This document shows, piece by piece, positions 49,410-61,324 of a stretch of DNA of 64,000 nt (within the stretch, counting starts at the first letter, position 1; every line of letters starts with the position of its first letter). Source of the stretch: Neocallimastix lanati (nom. inval.) (lineage: Eukaryota; Neocallimastigomycota; Neocallimastigomycetes; Neocallimastigales; Neocallimastigaceae); assembly GCA_016946835.1 (NCBI GenBank), contig JACVTC010000044.1:839501-903500 (forward strand), in the 5' to 3' direction. Below the pieces are notes generated by a model. The model searched no databases, had not been told where the DNA came from, and saw only the letters and a program-made list of their open reading frames with translations. The position numbers and the translations under genes were made by a program.

Positions 49410-51760
49410 TAGTTTTATAATTTTAATAATCACTTTTAATTTTTATAACGTTTAATAAATTTTAGATTTAAAATTAATTATTATAAAACAAGTGTTCTAA
49501 TAAACCAAATTTTTAGTGTTATTTTAATAAAATATTTTTAATTCATAAATAACTTATACAGTTATTATTTGAATAAATTGAAATTATCACTTTTTAATTC
49601 TATATTAAAATTAATCTAATTTCAAAATTTATCATTTTTGTATTCGTTACAATATTATAATATTCTTTATCTTTTAAATATAAATGATCTTGAAATGTAC
49701 ATAAGCCAAGAAAGAACAAAAAATTAAGAAAAAAGTGATATAAAAGAAAATTTAGACAGCTAAATTCCGGATAAATTCGACGAATCTTTAGTATATGATA
49801 AGAACACATCAAACCAATACATTAAAAATGATATTTTAGTAAAAAGGATTAAAACGAATAGTCTCGGAAACAACATCAAGAAAATCATTCAGAAACATAA
49901 TAAAAGTTCTTTTCAAATTTGGAACATTCTCAAGAAATCTTTTACTAAAAATGAAGAATAGCAGAAAATGGACTTAAAAGAGGAAATTGAAAATATAAAA
50001 TTCTCAATCAACGATGACATCAACACATTCATAGCCATGCTCCAGAATACCATTAATGAATTAGAAAATTTAGAAGGAGACATGGGGGATTCAATAAAAG
50101 CTGGAGTTTTAAATAGGACTCTGCCTGAAAACTAACAATTTATAAATGTTTTTCGTTATAAATCAAACTGGAATAAATGTTGCGAATCCGTGAAAGATGT
50201 AATACCAGAAATTATATTCTTAAATGTCAAAGAAACCCAAAAATCAAATCAATTAAAAGTGATATCCTCAGAGGAAATGTTAAATAATCTAACTGTTTCA
50301 AAAACATAAGTAAATATAAATATATCAATAAACCAAAATTTTAAAAAAATAAAAGAAAAAATGAAAAATGCTCTATTGCAATAAATATGGTTATTACTCC
50401 CATAATTGCTGGTACAAAAATAATAACAAAAATAAATATAGAAGCACTAATAAAAGAAAATACATCAAATCAAAATGAAATTCAAATAGTAAAAATAAAA
50501 ACTTTCATAATAATCATATTGAAAATAATTATACAGAAAGCATACTCAATCACGACTATACTTTGTCAGATGATATTCAGCTAAATTCATGGGAAATGTC
50601 AAACAAAATTATCAAAAACAAAAACCCATTCAATAATAACATTTCAAATTGGATTCTTGATTCTTGTTTTTCTATCCATATTTACTCTGATTTAAAATTA
50701 CTAATAAATATCAAGTCATGTCATGAAATAATTTCCCAAGCAAGATAGTCATTGCAAACTATGTCAGGGATTTTTCTGGTTACATTAATACCCATTTAAT
50801 AAACTTAAACAGTGTTTTTCTCTTCAGATATCTATAAAAATTTAATTTAATTTGCTCTTTAGCGAAACAAAAATTTAAAATTGTTTTCACCCCTATTGAC
50901 GATAAATCTTCTGCATTAATTTACAACAATTCCGGTACCAAAATATGCAAAATTGATTTCAATAATTCTAATACTTTCAGATTTTGGTTTATAAAATACA
51001 GTAATGAAAATAAATCACATATAAGCAACTCCGGTATTTCTTAACATTAATAATTTATAGACGATTATCTCATTTCAATATTGATAAAATAATATCAAAT
51101 TACCAAATACTTCAAAACGTAATAATTGCCAAATATGCCCAAATTCAAAACTTAAAAATAAACCTTTCAAATATTCCTATAAAATTTCAGCTAAACCTTT
51201 CGAATTAATATTTATGGATCTTGTTGGTCCCATCAATAAATCTATGTACGGAAACAAATATACACACGTCGGACATTTTATTTGCTGTTAACAAAGAAGC
51301 AAGGAAATCTAAAAATCCAAATATAAGATTTGGAAAGTGTCACTAAAATTTTTAAATACTTAAAATATACTATTAATTATAGTTTACATTTTTCTAAAAA
51401 TAATATTATTAAAATTTTTACAGATGCTGACTATGTTAGTGACAAAATAACTCCAAAATCCACCTCTAGATTCATTATAAAAATTGGAGATTCACCGACA
51501 ACCTGGTTTTTCAAACCCCAACATTGTGTCTCAACCTCCACCGCTGAAGCCGAATATTATAGTATTAGTGAATGTACTAAACATGTCATGTGGTACAAAA
51601 ATCTTTTGAATGAACTAATATATTATGTAAAATTTTAATAATAAATATCGATAATAAAGTAACCATATACAATAGTACTAATCAATCTATTAACTTCAAA
51701 AATAAACATATCGATATTAGATATTATTACATAAGAGACATCCCTATGTTCATGAAAGAG
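47150..51760 (+). mobile_element. Copia-7: very decayed long-leader Copia element
   Basis: Parts recognisable on the plus strand: a hairpin array (47254-47600), ~2.1 kb of A/T-rich leader, gag (about 49740-50300, FDESLVYDKNTSNQYIKNDI), a knuckle trace near 50370, protease (WILDS near 50651), integrase zinc-finger region (51050-51240) and RNase H (51290-51750, FTDADYVSD and STAEAEYYS). The order matches Copia-4. Ends are approximate and I find no PBS or paired LTRs. Heavily broken and old. Confidence 0.65.
47254..47600 (+). repeat. Leader hairpin array of Copia-7 (9 units)
   Basis: Unit starts: 47254, 47295, 47335, 47378, 47416, 47458, 47491, 47539 (decayed) and 47577, mostly 38-43 bp apart. 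Most units are 24 nt with a TCAGCT...AGCTGA stem. The unit at 47416 instead has TCAGCC with GGCTGA, a double change that preserves pairing. Units at 47254 and 47378 keep pairing through G-T wobbles. Confidence 0.9.
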
Positions 51761-51769
51761 TGATGTACA

Positions 51770-52640
51770 ATCATTCATTTATAAGTTAAAAAGATAATAT
51801 AGTAGACATCAGAAGTACTACCAAACAGAACTCACGGCAACGTTGTACCTTATTGAGGACCACTTACAAGGAACTACGAAAAAGTGGTACCAGATAGACG
51901 AAGTATTCAAACAAAGGGATGATCCGCAACCACAAATATTGATGGACAGGTCGCTACAGGAGTTTAAAAGTGAACGAACACTAGAAGCTTTTTATGACTT
52001 AGCTGCAGAGAAACAAATATTAGAAAGTTATGTTACGTGCTTAAGAAGATGTAATACTTCCTCCACTGATTATAAAGACGATTACTTATAAAGATATGAA
52101 TATAACCACGAAAAGAAGATAGCTATTAAGGCCCTGCTAGGAATTATGGACCCTCCAAGGATAAAGAAGCCAAGAGAAGGAGGATAAAAGAGATTTTAGA
52201 AGAAGAGAGTCCACTAGAAAAAACAAAAAAAAATTACGGTAAAAACAAAAGAGATAATAACAACCACAACAGCGGCAAGGATGTCAATACGAGACCAAAT
52301 GATAGACAAAATCACTATAAGGACTCCCGTACAAGTAGTAACAATCCGATTTCCAAAACAGCACTCCTAATGCAAGATGGGTCTGAGTACGAAGAGTTAG
52401 TGCCTGAAGCTAGTATAAACAATCTTCCTACCAAGGAGAGCCTCCAAAATTTAAATGGAATATACGATACTAGATTACAAATCAACATGATCCATCAGCA
52501 TTTAGCTAAGGAGATGGATTCAAGATAGAAGACCGTCCTTTCACATTTACTACTGCCACTGGTAAAGTGCTGAAACTACAAGTAACCGAAGAGTTCCAAT
52601 TAAAAGTAAAGCTGTTCAAAGAGTAAAGTCAAATGGTATG
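51770..52640 (+). mobile_element. Ty3-3: Ty3/gypsy gag-protease remnant (plus)
   Basis: The plus strand shows a gag C-terminal part similar to Ty3-5 (DRSLQEFKSERTLEAFYDLAAEKQIL against a like stretch at 54500-54740), then a basic Lys-rich stretch and a protease-like region (INMIHQHLAKEM, near 52480). It is the same family as Ty3-5 but in opposite orientation. Several breaks. Confidence 0.6.
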
Positions 52641-52849
52641 ACTTTAACACGAGATTTAGGCTAGCCGAGGCTTTGCAAAGAACTATTATATTGGATTCTA
52701 GATTAATGGATAGACATCTAATTTATAGGAAGATTGACATCCATGACAATAATGTATTTGACACAAAAAGCAGTTTTAAAATAATCGTTATCTAGAAAAC
52801 AACTGAAATTAAGTGAAATTGGTAATAATTCTAATAGTCAATGCATAGT

Positions 52850-53520
52850 GGGAATTCTTCATTTTTTTTTTCTATGAAATAGGTCCGGATGAATAGCAGG
52901 AGATATGATTCTTGTTATAATTCCGTTGGCTAGATTTTCCTTAATGTATTTTTGTATTTTTTTGTCCTTTATTTTATACGTAGGGTAAATTGGAGTATAA
53001 AAGAAATAGCTCATTCTTTCAAATCTATGGCACAGTCGTAAGACTATAGTTTAGTAGAATGTTGGTGATATTTTCATTAAAAGCCTCGTCCCAAGCGAAT
53101 TATTATTTCTTTACTATTTCTTCAGGATATAGTTCTAAGTCTTCTGGAGGTATTTATCCTTTAGTACTTACTGTAATACTAAGTAGGCAATAATTTCTTT
53201 TAATAATCTCCTGTAGGGTTGTCTTACTAGTTGTAGCCTAGGAAGATTATTTCTGGCTAAATTATTGCCTAAAATTTTCCGAAGAGTAGTTTTATTAAAA
53301 CTGGCTGTGGATATTTTTAACTGTCCAAAGTTTCTGCTAAGGAGTTTCTGGAGGGCAGTTACGCTAACCATGGCTGAGGATAACTTTCATTGTCTAGAGT
53401 TCACTTTTGAAAATTTCCGGAGGGTAGTTATGATGTCTTTGGCTGAAGAAAATTTTTACTGGCCTGAACTTGTCCTAGAGAATTTCCGGAGGGTTGAGTA
53501 AATCTTATTAAAATAAATTT
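52850..53520 (-). mobile_element. Ty3-4: Ty3/gypsy pol remnant with 69-bp repeats (minus)
   Basis: The minus strand reads a Ty3 reverse transcriptase N-terminal motif (TPIYPTYKIKDKKIQKYIKENL, about 52880-53040), preceded by FAWDEAFNENI. Upstream (53100-53500) is a tandem array. The element is a broken fragment. Confidence 0.6.
53100..53500 (-). repeat. 69-bp (23-codon) tandem repeat array
   Basis: TTCCGGAGGG-like cores recur at 53277, 53346, 53415 and 53484, exactly 69 bp apart, with further decayed copies near 53208 and 53142. In the minus-strand pol sense the unit gives PPE(I/L)-type repeats, leading into PPEDLELYPEEIV just before the RT. Frames on the other strand across the array are artefacts. 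Confidence 0.8.
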
Positions 53521-53524
53521 ATAT

Positions 53525-54060
53525 TCTTTTAATAAATATTTTCTATTATACTTCGTTATAGATAATTGTTATTTTAAATTTAATATTTCATTATAAGCGA
53601 TAAAAATCAGTCAGATCTTCTTTTCCGTAAAGTAGTCTAAGTAATTTTTCCTGATAAAAATATTTTGATTATAAGTTTTTACAGGTAATTGTAACTATTA
53701 TATATTTTATGGCTTTCTATGAAGTTTTAACCAAGAAGTATAATAAAATAGAGGTGCTTCGCTGTTTTAAAACGAGTTATCAATGTGAATTTAAAATTTC
53801 AAACTGCACTTCCTCCAATCTTCATATTATTATTAAGTATTTTTTTAATTTAAATAAAAAAAGATGAAGATTTTTTTTGTACTTAAAATCTTTACAAATA
53901 AAAATTTTTATTAACAAAAAAAATACTTAATACTTTATAAAATGTTACTAACAAAAGAAATATTTAAATTAATTGTAAATTGAGTTATTGAGTTAGATTT
54001 TGAGAGTAAAGTAAGTTGGAGAACCAGTATACATTATCTATTCATAATTAATAAATGCAG
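53525..54060. other. AT-rich region without recognisable genes
   Basis: The first part matches 36200-36310. An imperfect inverted pair (TTAAGTATTTTTTT with AAAAAAAATACTTAA) lies at about 53835-53935. No gene. Confidence 0.5.
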
Positions 54061-54370
54061 AAAAAAATGATATAGCAAATTGAATCCTCGATTCCGGGGC
54101 TTCAGTGTGTATTACCAAATTGCTTAATTTGCTTTATAATATTCAAACAATCAATGAAAAAATTGCTCTTCCAAATGGAAGCCTAATTTCATAAAAAATT
54201 CGTGGTTATCACTTGTTTTATCAATGACAATAAAATCACTTTAAAAAATGTTTATTATGTGTTTGACATCATTAATAATATCATTTCGTTAACATTTCTT
54301 ATAAAACAACATTTCAGAACCACTTTTCTTAATAAAAAGAACAAAATGTGCTGTACTCTATATTATCATC
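54060..54370 (+). mobile_element. Copia-8: small Copia protease fragment
   Basis: The plus strand shows a copia protease-type stretch (LDSGASV-like near 54090, then LLNLLYNIQTINEKIALPNG) resembling the same region in Copia-2 and Copia-4. Short and broken. Confidence 0.5.
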
Positions 54371-54379
54371 AATAGAATT

Positions 54380-56379
54380 GTCAGGGTTAGGTGTATTGTA
54401 AGGAGCTCAAGGAAAAGATTGAAAAGTTGATAGCTATTAATCATATTCAACTGTAAGAGGGGGAAAAGTATCGCAACTTCTCAAGCATGCTACATAATCT
54501 TCTAAAATCTGATTTTCTGCAGCTAAGTCATAAAAGGCTTCACGAACCGAGGGTCTTACTTGTTGTACTAGCAGCAACTGTTTGGTTTCATCCGACAATT
54601 GAAGTATTCTGCTTAATCTATTGAACTCTGAGAGGTATTCATAGGTTTTACCCCATTCGTGCCTAAGTTTAAGCATCACTGTTTTAACTTCCTCTAGGGT
54701 TCTCTCGCTTTTAAATTCTTTCAGCAACCTATCCATCAATCTTTGAGGTTATAAGTCATTCCTTTGTTTGAATACTTCGTCCATTTGGTATCACTTCTTA
54801 GCAGTTCCTTGTAAGTGGTCCTCAATAAAGTACAACATCGCGTGGGCTCGCTTTGAAAGTACTTTTGATGTCTACCAAAGTACCTTTTTAATCTGTCAAT
54901 AAATGATTCTACATCCCCGGTTTCACCATTGAACATTGGGATGTCTCTTTCGTACTCCGCAGGGTACGCATTCGTCATCACAAAATCTTCCATTGCGCTC
55001 TTCGTAAGCATAAGTGGCGTTGGTAGGTGATAGCTCTCATATCTCGCTTCTTTTGTATCTATGTGTAGTGGGAATAGTTGACTTGTTGACGCCTGAGCCT
55101 GGTTTTGAGCTTCCCAAGCCAGCTTTCCCAGTCGCTTGATCTCGTGTGTTGCGCATAGTTAACAACCATTAACTTTTCAATTTTTTCTTCGAGCTCTTGT
55201 AGGTGTACCCTTTCCCTTTCTTGGTTCTCGTCCAAGAATTTTTCAATCTGATGTATCTTACGACCTTTTTCTTCTAGGTCTTGGTGAAATTGTTCGCCTT
55301 TTATCTGGTCCTAATCCAGATAGGTTTCAATCTTCTTAATTTCCTTATCCATTGCAGCTTCCTTGCCTTTATTCTCGGCTATCTGTTGATTTAGAAATTC
55401 TCGAACCTTCTGAAGCTCCAGCACACTAGCTTGGCTGCTAGTCATCCACCATTCTTTCGACCTCACCAAATCGTTGGTCTACTGCTGGGATAAGGTGACT
55501 GAATTCGGCTTCAATTTTAGCAAACCTAACTTTGCTTTGTGCTTGAATCTGTTTGATCAAAGCAGCAGTTTGTTGCTGAGTGCTAATCATTATGTTCTTA
55601 AACTCCTCCATCTGCTTACTCAGTAAAGCAGCAAAGTCCATAGCTCCAGCAGTATTATTCTTGCTTGAACTTTCCCCTTGGGTAGTTCCTGGCTTGCTGG
55701 CTTCAGGTTTACTAGCCTCGGGTTTACTAGTCTTGGGCGTGGCAGCTGGTTTCGATGCAGCTGGTTTCTCAGGAGTGTTAGTCGTTCTCTTATCTCCTGT
55801 ATTCTGGCGTCGAGCTGGAGGGCCTCAACAGGCGTAGGACTATTCTCTGCAGCCACGCTTCCCACCGAACTTTTTAATGAACCACTCCTTGTGGTCTTCC
55901 TAGTATTTTCAGGTGCTTTGGAATTCCTGTTCTTTTTATCTATTTACTATTATTAATAATTTATCTAGTAATTATGGATATATTCACTTACTTAATATTT
56001 ATTTAAAGTATTATAGATCCGTCCACTTATTTAAATTTACTTAGTTGATATTTATTCGTTCACTTAATTTTTTTAAAGTATAATTAATGAAAACAATAAA
56101 AAAAATAAAATAAAAAAAAATTTTTTTGAAAAATTAAATGTATAAAAATAATAATTTAAATAAATTATTATTTAAAAATTTTTCTTTTGCTTCCTGAGTC
56201 ACTACAAATATAAATTTGTATAAAAAATGACCCCCTAGATAGCAAAAAAGGATTTTATTTGGTAAAATACGAAATATTTATTAATTAAAAATCGGTACTA
56301 CTCAAATTTTTAGATTTTTAATGTAAATAATGTTTTTTAATTAAATTATTAATAAATAAAATTTCGGATATACGAAATT
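54380..56379 (-). mobile_element. Ty3-5: Ty3/gypsy gag remnant (minus)
   Basis: From about 55960 leftwards the minus strand carries gag: an N-terminal basic and Pro-rich part (SVGSVAAENSPTPVEALQL), a coiled-coil-like segment (DFAALLSKQMEEFKNIMIS and FAKIEAEFSHLIPAVDQRF, about 55440-55640), further coiled coil, then capsid (MFNGETGDVESFIDRLKRYF, about 54890-54960, and LRHEWGKTYEYLSEFNRLSRI, about 54600-54700). No pol follows in place. At 56220-56379 the leader and start of the LTR appear, where Copia-9 enters. It is noticeably GC-richer than the Copia elements. Broken, several breaks. Confidence 0.75.
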
Positions 56380-56588
56380 TGTTAGAAACAAAAATATAAA
56401 GATTTATAGTTATATTATTTAAAGGAGTAAAGTTATATAAATTAATATATTAGTGTAAGATATGTGACCAATAGTAACAAAAAGCCACATATTACTTTTA
56501 CTATAAATACTATAAAGAAGTATAAAATTATGTATGTGTACTATTCTTTATTCTTATATAATAAAAAAAGAGATTTATACTTTTCACA
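56380..56588 (+). repeat. Copia-9 5' LTR
   Basis: 209 bp. The left edge lies in Ty3-5 sequence, the right edge abuts the PBS, and it matches the solo copy at 25344-25518. Confidence 0.75.
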
Positions 56589-56918
56589 GATTAAGAGTCT
56601 CAACTCTTCAGTTGAGCTATCAATAAAGCTAAGTTGAAATATATAAAATATAAAATCATTTTATCATTAATAATCAAACTAAAAATAATATATTTTTGTA
56701 ATTTTTATAAAATATATTATAGAAACAAAACGTAATAACCAATATCGATAAGAAGAAAATATTACAGAACAATTGTGAGAATGTTAAGGATATAAAATTT
56801 AAAATAAAATTCTTATTGTAATAGGTCATAGTTATTATTAATTTTCTAAAAATGAAAAATGAAATAAATACATATACATATAATTAGATAAAAAGAAAAT
56901 ATTAAAATAAAATAATAG

Positions 56919-57125
56919 TCAACTAGTCTATCTAAGTTGAGAATTATTGAAAATAAAAAATAAATGTCAACTAGCTAAGTTGTGAATAATTGATAATAAA
57001 ATAAAAATAATTGTCAACTAGCTAGGTTGATTAACAATAAAAATAAAAATAATTGTTGATTAGTTTATCTAAGTTGAAAATAATTAACTATAAAATGATT
57101 GTCAACTAGATTAACTAAATTGAAA
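56919..57125 (+). repeat. Leader hairpin array of Copia-9
   Basis: Units with TCAACT...AGTTGA or close variants start at 56919, 56967, 57014, about 57052 and 57102. The unit at 57014 pairs TCAAC with GTTGA. Compared with the TCAGCT/AGCTGA stems of Copia-4 and Copia-7, position 4 is A-T instead of G-C on both arms. Confidence 0.85.
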
Positions 57126-57782
57126 ATAATAGAAAATAAAAATAAAAATAATAGTCTAACTAGGGAAGTTTTAAATAATTAAATTTAAAATAATAGTCAT
57201 TTTAAGTTATTAAGACTAAGAATTATCAATTACAAATAATCTGTTTATTCAAGTTAATTAATAATAACTATTTTAAATATATATTAATGATACACATAAA
57301 ATAAAAAAATTAACAACTAATTGAAAAAGACACAAATAAAAATGATTTATAAAAATTAATATTAACATTAATATATAATATAAACATAATTTATTTTTAA
57401 TATAAATAAATATATAATTAATAAAATAATAATATTATTAAATATTAAATAATATATCCTCACACACAAAATCCATTCTGACATTATACAATTCAAAATA
57501 ATATAAAAGATATAATATATATTATGAATTAACTTAATTTTTAATATACAATAAAATACCATCAAGAAAAATTAACAAATAATTAACGTTGAAACTAGAA
57601 ACAATCCAGAAAATTATAATAATAGAAATTTTAATAATTAAAGTTTTACACTAAAACTTTAATTTTAATTTATTTTTTGAACATTATTTGTTAAAGTATT
57701 CGAGAAATTAATTTAAAAAAAAAAATTTAATAATCAATAAAATATTAATATATTATAATATTTTTATTTAATACATTTCAAA

Positions 57783-58170
57783 TTTTAATTTATAATAATT
57801 TTAAAATGTCCAATTATATCAATCTATTAAAAATAATATTAATAATTTATTAAATTAAAATTAAATTAAATTCCATCAATAATATAAATTTCATTATTTT
57901 TGCTAAACTTTAATCAATAATATTTAATCCAATCCATCAATTTTAATAAACAATTTAAAATTTTTTCAAAAAAATTATAATATTAATAATATATATATTT
58001 ATAAAAATCTAATTTACCTTTTAATAATATAATAATCTAATTTTTGTTTAATCTCGAAATATGTAATATATTTTTTTAATCTCATATTTATTCATATAAA
58101 ACCCATTTATATATATCAATAACAATAATAGGGAAGATTACATTTAGATAATCTATATAAAATAAGATGA
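57783..58170 (+). repeat. Dispersed repeat copy 2
   Basis: Matches 45999-46420 and 63711-64000, with shared AATTTTAAAATGTCC, ATTTAATCCAATCCATCAAT and GGGAAGATTACATTTAG. It follows the Copia-9 leader without a visible break. Confidence 0.7.
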
Positions 58171-58369
58171 TACTAATCTTAAAAAATATTCCAATAATCA
58201 AATATTGATTTGTGATTACCGCATCATATGAAAACAATGAAGAATAAAAATGCTTTTAGAAAAACAGAAAAATACCTTGATAATATAATTTTTTTTTAGT
58301 GCTTCAAATTAATGCTTAACATCTAAATATAAATGGGAATCATATATATATTTATATATAAAAAAAAAG

Positions 58370-59325
58370 AAGTAGGAGATTTAAATGCTATTAAAAATAT
58401 GATCGTTAACACCAGAAAACCTATGAATAGATTTGGAGGTATTTTATAACCAATAAATAGATTTACCAATAAAAGATTTTTTGAGAAATATTTTTTATGA
58501 AATTAACTTATTCATCCGATGAATCTTCGCAATAATGTTCTAATATTATTGAAAATAAGAAGTTACGTTTATCCTTCACAATTTATTATTATTTAAAAGA
58601 TATTAATTTAAATTAATAAATAAATGACAAATGCGTTAGAGATTTTGAAACAGTGTTATATTTATTTCATAAAAATAATAATTAATTTAATGGAAATATT
58701 CTAGTAATGCATGATGACAAATACAGCAATATAAAATACTCTTAATATAATCAATATATATATATATATATAAAAATTATATTACTATAAAAATAATAAT
58801 CAACAATAAACCAATATTATAAATTAGATATTGTTATAGTTTTGTATTTTTTTTTATTTATTTTCAGCTTGCTTAAATCAAGCTTTTAAAGAACAAGTTA
58901 ACGCTCAGTTTGGCTTTTTGTAACCAGTTAAAACTGTTAATCCAAAGGTTGATACAACTATTGATATACTTAATTGATTGAAGAAATATATTAAACGACC
59001 GAAGACAACATTAAAAAGATGATCAATTGTATGAAAACTACTATGAACGAACAAAAGCAATCTTTGTATCTAAAGATGCAAAATTAAAAGGAGATGAAGT
59101 TGTTTTATAAAAAAAAAAAAAAAAAAAAAAAGGTTAAATCTTGTTAGTTATTCTTTAAATTCAAGTTCTAAAGATATTGATTATTTATACTTACCAGCTA
59201 TGGAAAACTTCCATGAATAGATAAAAACTTTCTTAGATAAAGCTATTCGTGATGCCGAAGATTCTATTTACAATTATAATAATGTTCGTATTGAAATGGA
59301 TATTACTACTCAAATGATTTAATAA
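58370..59325 (+). pseudogene. Decayed host gene fragment(s), unknown product
   Basis: Plus-strand patches with ordinary codon use are separated by stops and frame changes: EVGDLNAIKNMIVNTRKPMN (about 58378-58440), NQAFKEQVNAQFGFL (about 58875-58920), YENYYERTKAIFVSKDAKLK (about 59020-59085), a 23-A run (59109-59131), then YSLNSSSKDIDYLYLPAMEN and FHE followed by a stop and IKTFLDKAIRDAEDSIYNYN (about 59145-59325). The last patch is helical and vaguely recalls BAR/arfaptin-type helices (DAEDSIYNYNNVRIEMD); this is weak. No copia or Ty3 motif is present, so I take it as host-derived. The A run could be an old poly(A) tail of a retrocopy or a slippage tract. It could also be an intron-containing gene that I mis-read. 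Confidence 0.45.
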
Positions 59326-59784
59326 TCTTAATAGAAATTATCTTTTAGTTATTTTTATTAAGTAATTTATAACTAAAACCGATTTATTTGATACTAGTTA
59401 AAATTTTATTAATATCAATATCAATATTATATAATTATAAATTTTATTAATATCAATATACTTTTCAAAATTAATTATGGTATTAAAAATATTAAATTCA
59501 ATAAAAGATTTTTATTATTTTATTAAAATTATAATTGTTATTATTATATTTTAATAATAATTGATTCATATTGATCAAACATTATAAATATTACTATACA
59601 AATAATTAATTATTTTAATAGGATCAATAATTCAACTCTTATTGTTTTAATTTTTAATTCTTATATCATTTAAATTAATATATATATATATATATCGTTT
59701 ATGAAAATATGAATTATAAATAATTAAAATTATTTACTTTTCATTTAAATTTTTTTATTTACTATAATAAAATATAATAATTAA

Positions 59785-60376
59785 AAGACAAACGTTATTA
59801 TAACTAATTTTTTTTTTTTTAGAAAAATAAATGAAAAAAATTAAAATATATAAGATTCCTATATATATAAAATAATTATTTTATTTTATTTTATTTTATT
59901 TTATTTTATTTTATTTTATTTTATTTTATTTTATTTTATTTTATTTTATTTTATTTTGTTTTATTTTATTTTATTTTATTTTATTTTATTTTGTTTTATT
60001 TTATTTTATTTTATTTTATTTTATTTTATTTTATTTTATTTTATTTTATTTTATTCAATCTGTACTTATATTTATGTTTCTACTATTTATTTTATTTTAT
60101 TTTATTTTATTTCATTTTATCTTATTTTATTCAATCTGTATTTTCTTATTTAATATTCTACTTTTTATTTTATTTTATTATATTTTATTTTATTCAATCT
60201 GCATTTTCTATTGATAATATAAACAAGGTATTAATGTATTAATAATAATTAATAATATTTAAAATAAAATAAAAAAAATATAATAATTATTTTTATACGT
60301 AGTAATTATATATATATATATATTTTTATTTAATTTTCTAAAAAATATTTTTTTAGTCATAATAAACGTTTGTCTT
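59785..60376. mobile_element. MITE-like element with long inverted ends, 592 bp
   Basis: The left end AAGACAAACGTTATTATAACTAA and the reverse complement of the right end (AAGACAAACGTTTATTATGACTAA) match for the outer ~24 bp with two differences, and the match continues imperfectly for ~70 bp (T/A runs, TTTTTTAGAAAA, then AT-rich). The centre is an (TTTTA)n microsatellite. It is non-coding. No clear target duplication; the flanks are TTAA on the left and AATT on the right. Confidence 0.65.
59878..60195. repeat. (TTTTA)n pentanucleotide microsatellite
   Basis: Some 35 near-perfect TTTTA units, then interrupted copies. Phe/Ile/Leu-rich open frames across it are artefacts. Confidence 0.95.
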
Positions 60377-60399
60377 AATTATTTTTATTATTATTTAAA

Positions 60400-60531
60400 A
60401 ATTTATTTATTCATTTATAATTTATTCATTCATTTATTTATTTATCACATTATAATACGCCATGTTTTCCGAAATACAATACAACAAAATACAAATTTAT
60501 GTAATAAAAATTTTCGAAATGACACACCCCC
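60400..60531. mobile_element. Partial relative of the 5928-6541 inverted-repeat element
   Basis: Contains TTTATTTATT, TTCCGAAAT, TTTTCGAAATG and a C5 run in the same order as the right end of the element at 5928-6541. Only one end is seen. Confidence 0.45.
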
Positions 60532-60559
60532 AAAATTTTTTTTGAGAAAATTTTCGTGG

Positions 60560-61320
60560 CTTTTTCCGCTATGTATTGTGGCGTAAATTTTGTATCAAAA
60601 ATTTTCTAAAGATAAACAATAAAAAGTAAACAAAGAAAATAAACAAACTTTTAATCTAATATTAAAAGTTTTAAAATTTACTACTTATTTTTTTTAAATC
60701 TAAACTGTTCTATCAATTAAACTATTACTTAGTGTTTAAAATTTGGTTAATTATTATCTGTTACTTAGTTATAAAGCGTTACTATTATAAAAGGTTGGTT
60801 TATTATTAACTAATATAATGAATAATAATTTAACACCTCTCTATTCGAGTCGAGTTGTTAAAATAAACACTAAAATTAATTATAATTATTTACTTTAAAC
60901 ACTTAAGAATATAGTGCAACACTTTATAACTCTATTCGTTATTAGTTACTGGGCTTACACTAAGATATTTTTATTTATTTTTAATAATTAATTTTATTTA
61001 TTAATATTAATATTTATTTATAACAATTTACGTTAATAGTAATGTTAGTGCGTTACAGTTACAAATACAATTATTTTTATACATGCAAATAATTTAATGA
61101 TTGGTAAAATAATTTAATTTATACTAATTTACTAATCAATTAATAAAACTATTTATAACTAAATAACTATTAATATAATAAACTTATAAAATAATAAATT
61201 TAATGTACGAAATTAAAATAAAGATTTTATTTGATTAGCTGTAATTGTTAACTGTTTATAGATATATTACGTAACCAGAGAACTATCTTTGGATTGGCTT
61301 AATGTTACCATGTATCTGTA
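60560..61320 (-). repeat. Ty3 LTR copy of the Ty3-2 family
   Basis: Shares ordered words with 16490-17045 and 19500-19985 (CACCTCT, a TCTATTCGTTA-type stretch, TTTACGTTAATAGTAA, GTTACAG). It may be the continuation of the Ty3-5 LTR that Copia-9 entered, but this cannot be proved by eye. Confidence 0.55.
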
Positions 61321-61324
61321 ACAA

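Larger units (their letters stand above)
56380..58200 (+). mobile_element. Copia-9: Copia LTR, PBS and long leader
   Basis: LTR 56380-56588 (TGTTAGAAAC...TTTTCACA), PBS 56589-56603, PBS hairpin (CTCAACT 56599-56605, AGTTGAG 56610-56616), hairpin array (56919-57125), then leader sequence shared with Copia-5 up to ~58170. No gag or pol is seen here. The solo LTR at 25344-25518 is of the same family. Confidence 0.75.

Noticed and set aside
53265-53501. 23-residue repeat protein on the plus strand
   Set aside because: The array is better explained on the minus strand, where it leads in register toward a Ty3 RT motif. The plus frame has no recognisable context.
59956-60242. Phe/Ile/Leu/Tyr-rich ORFs
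   Set aside because: They are translations of the (TTTTA)n microsatellite.
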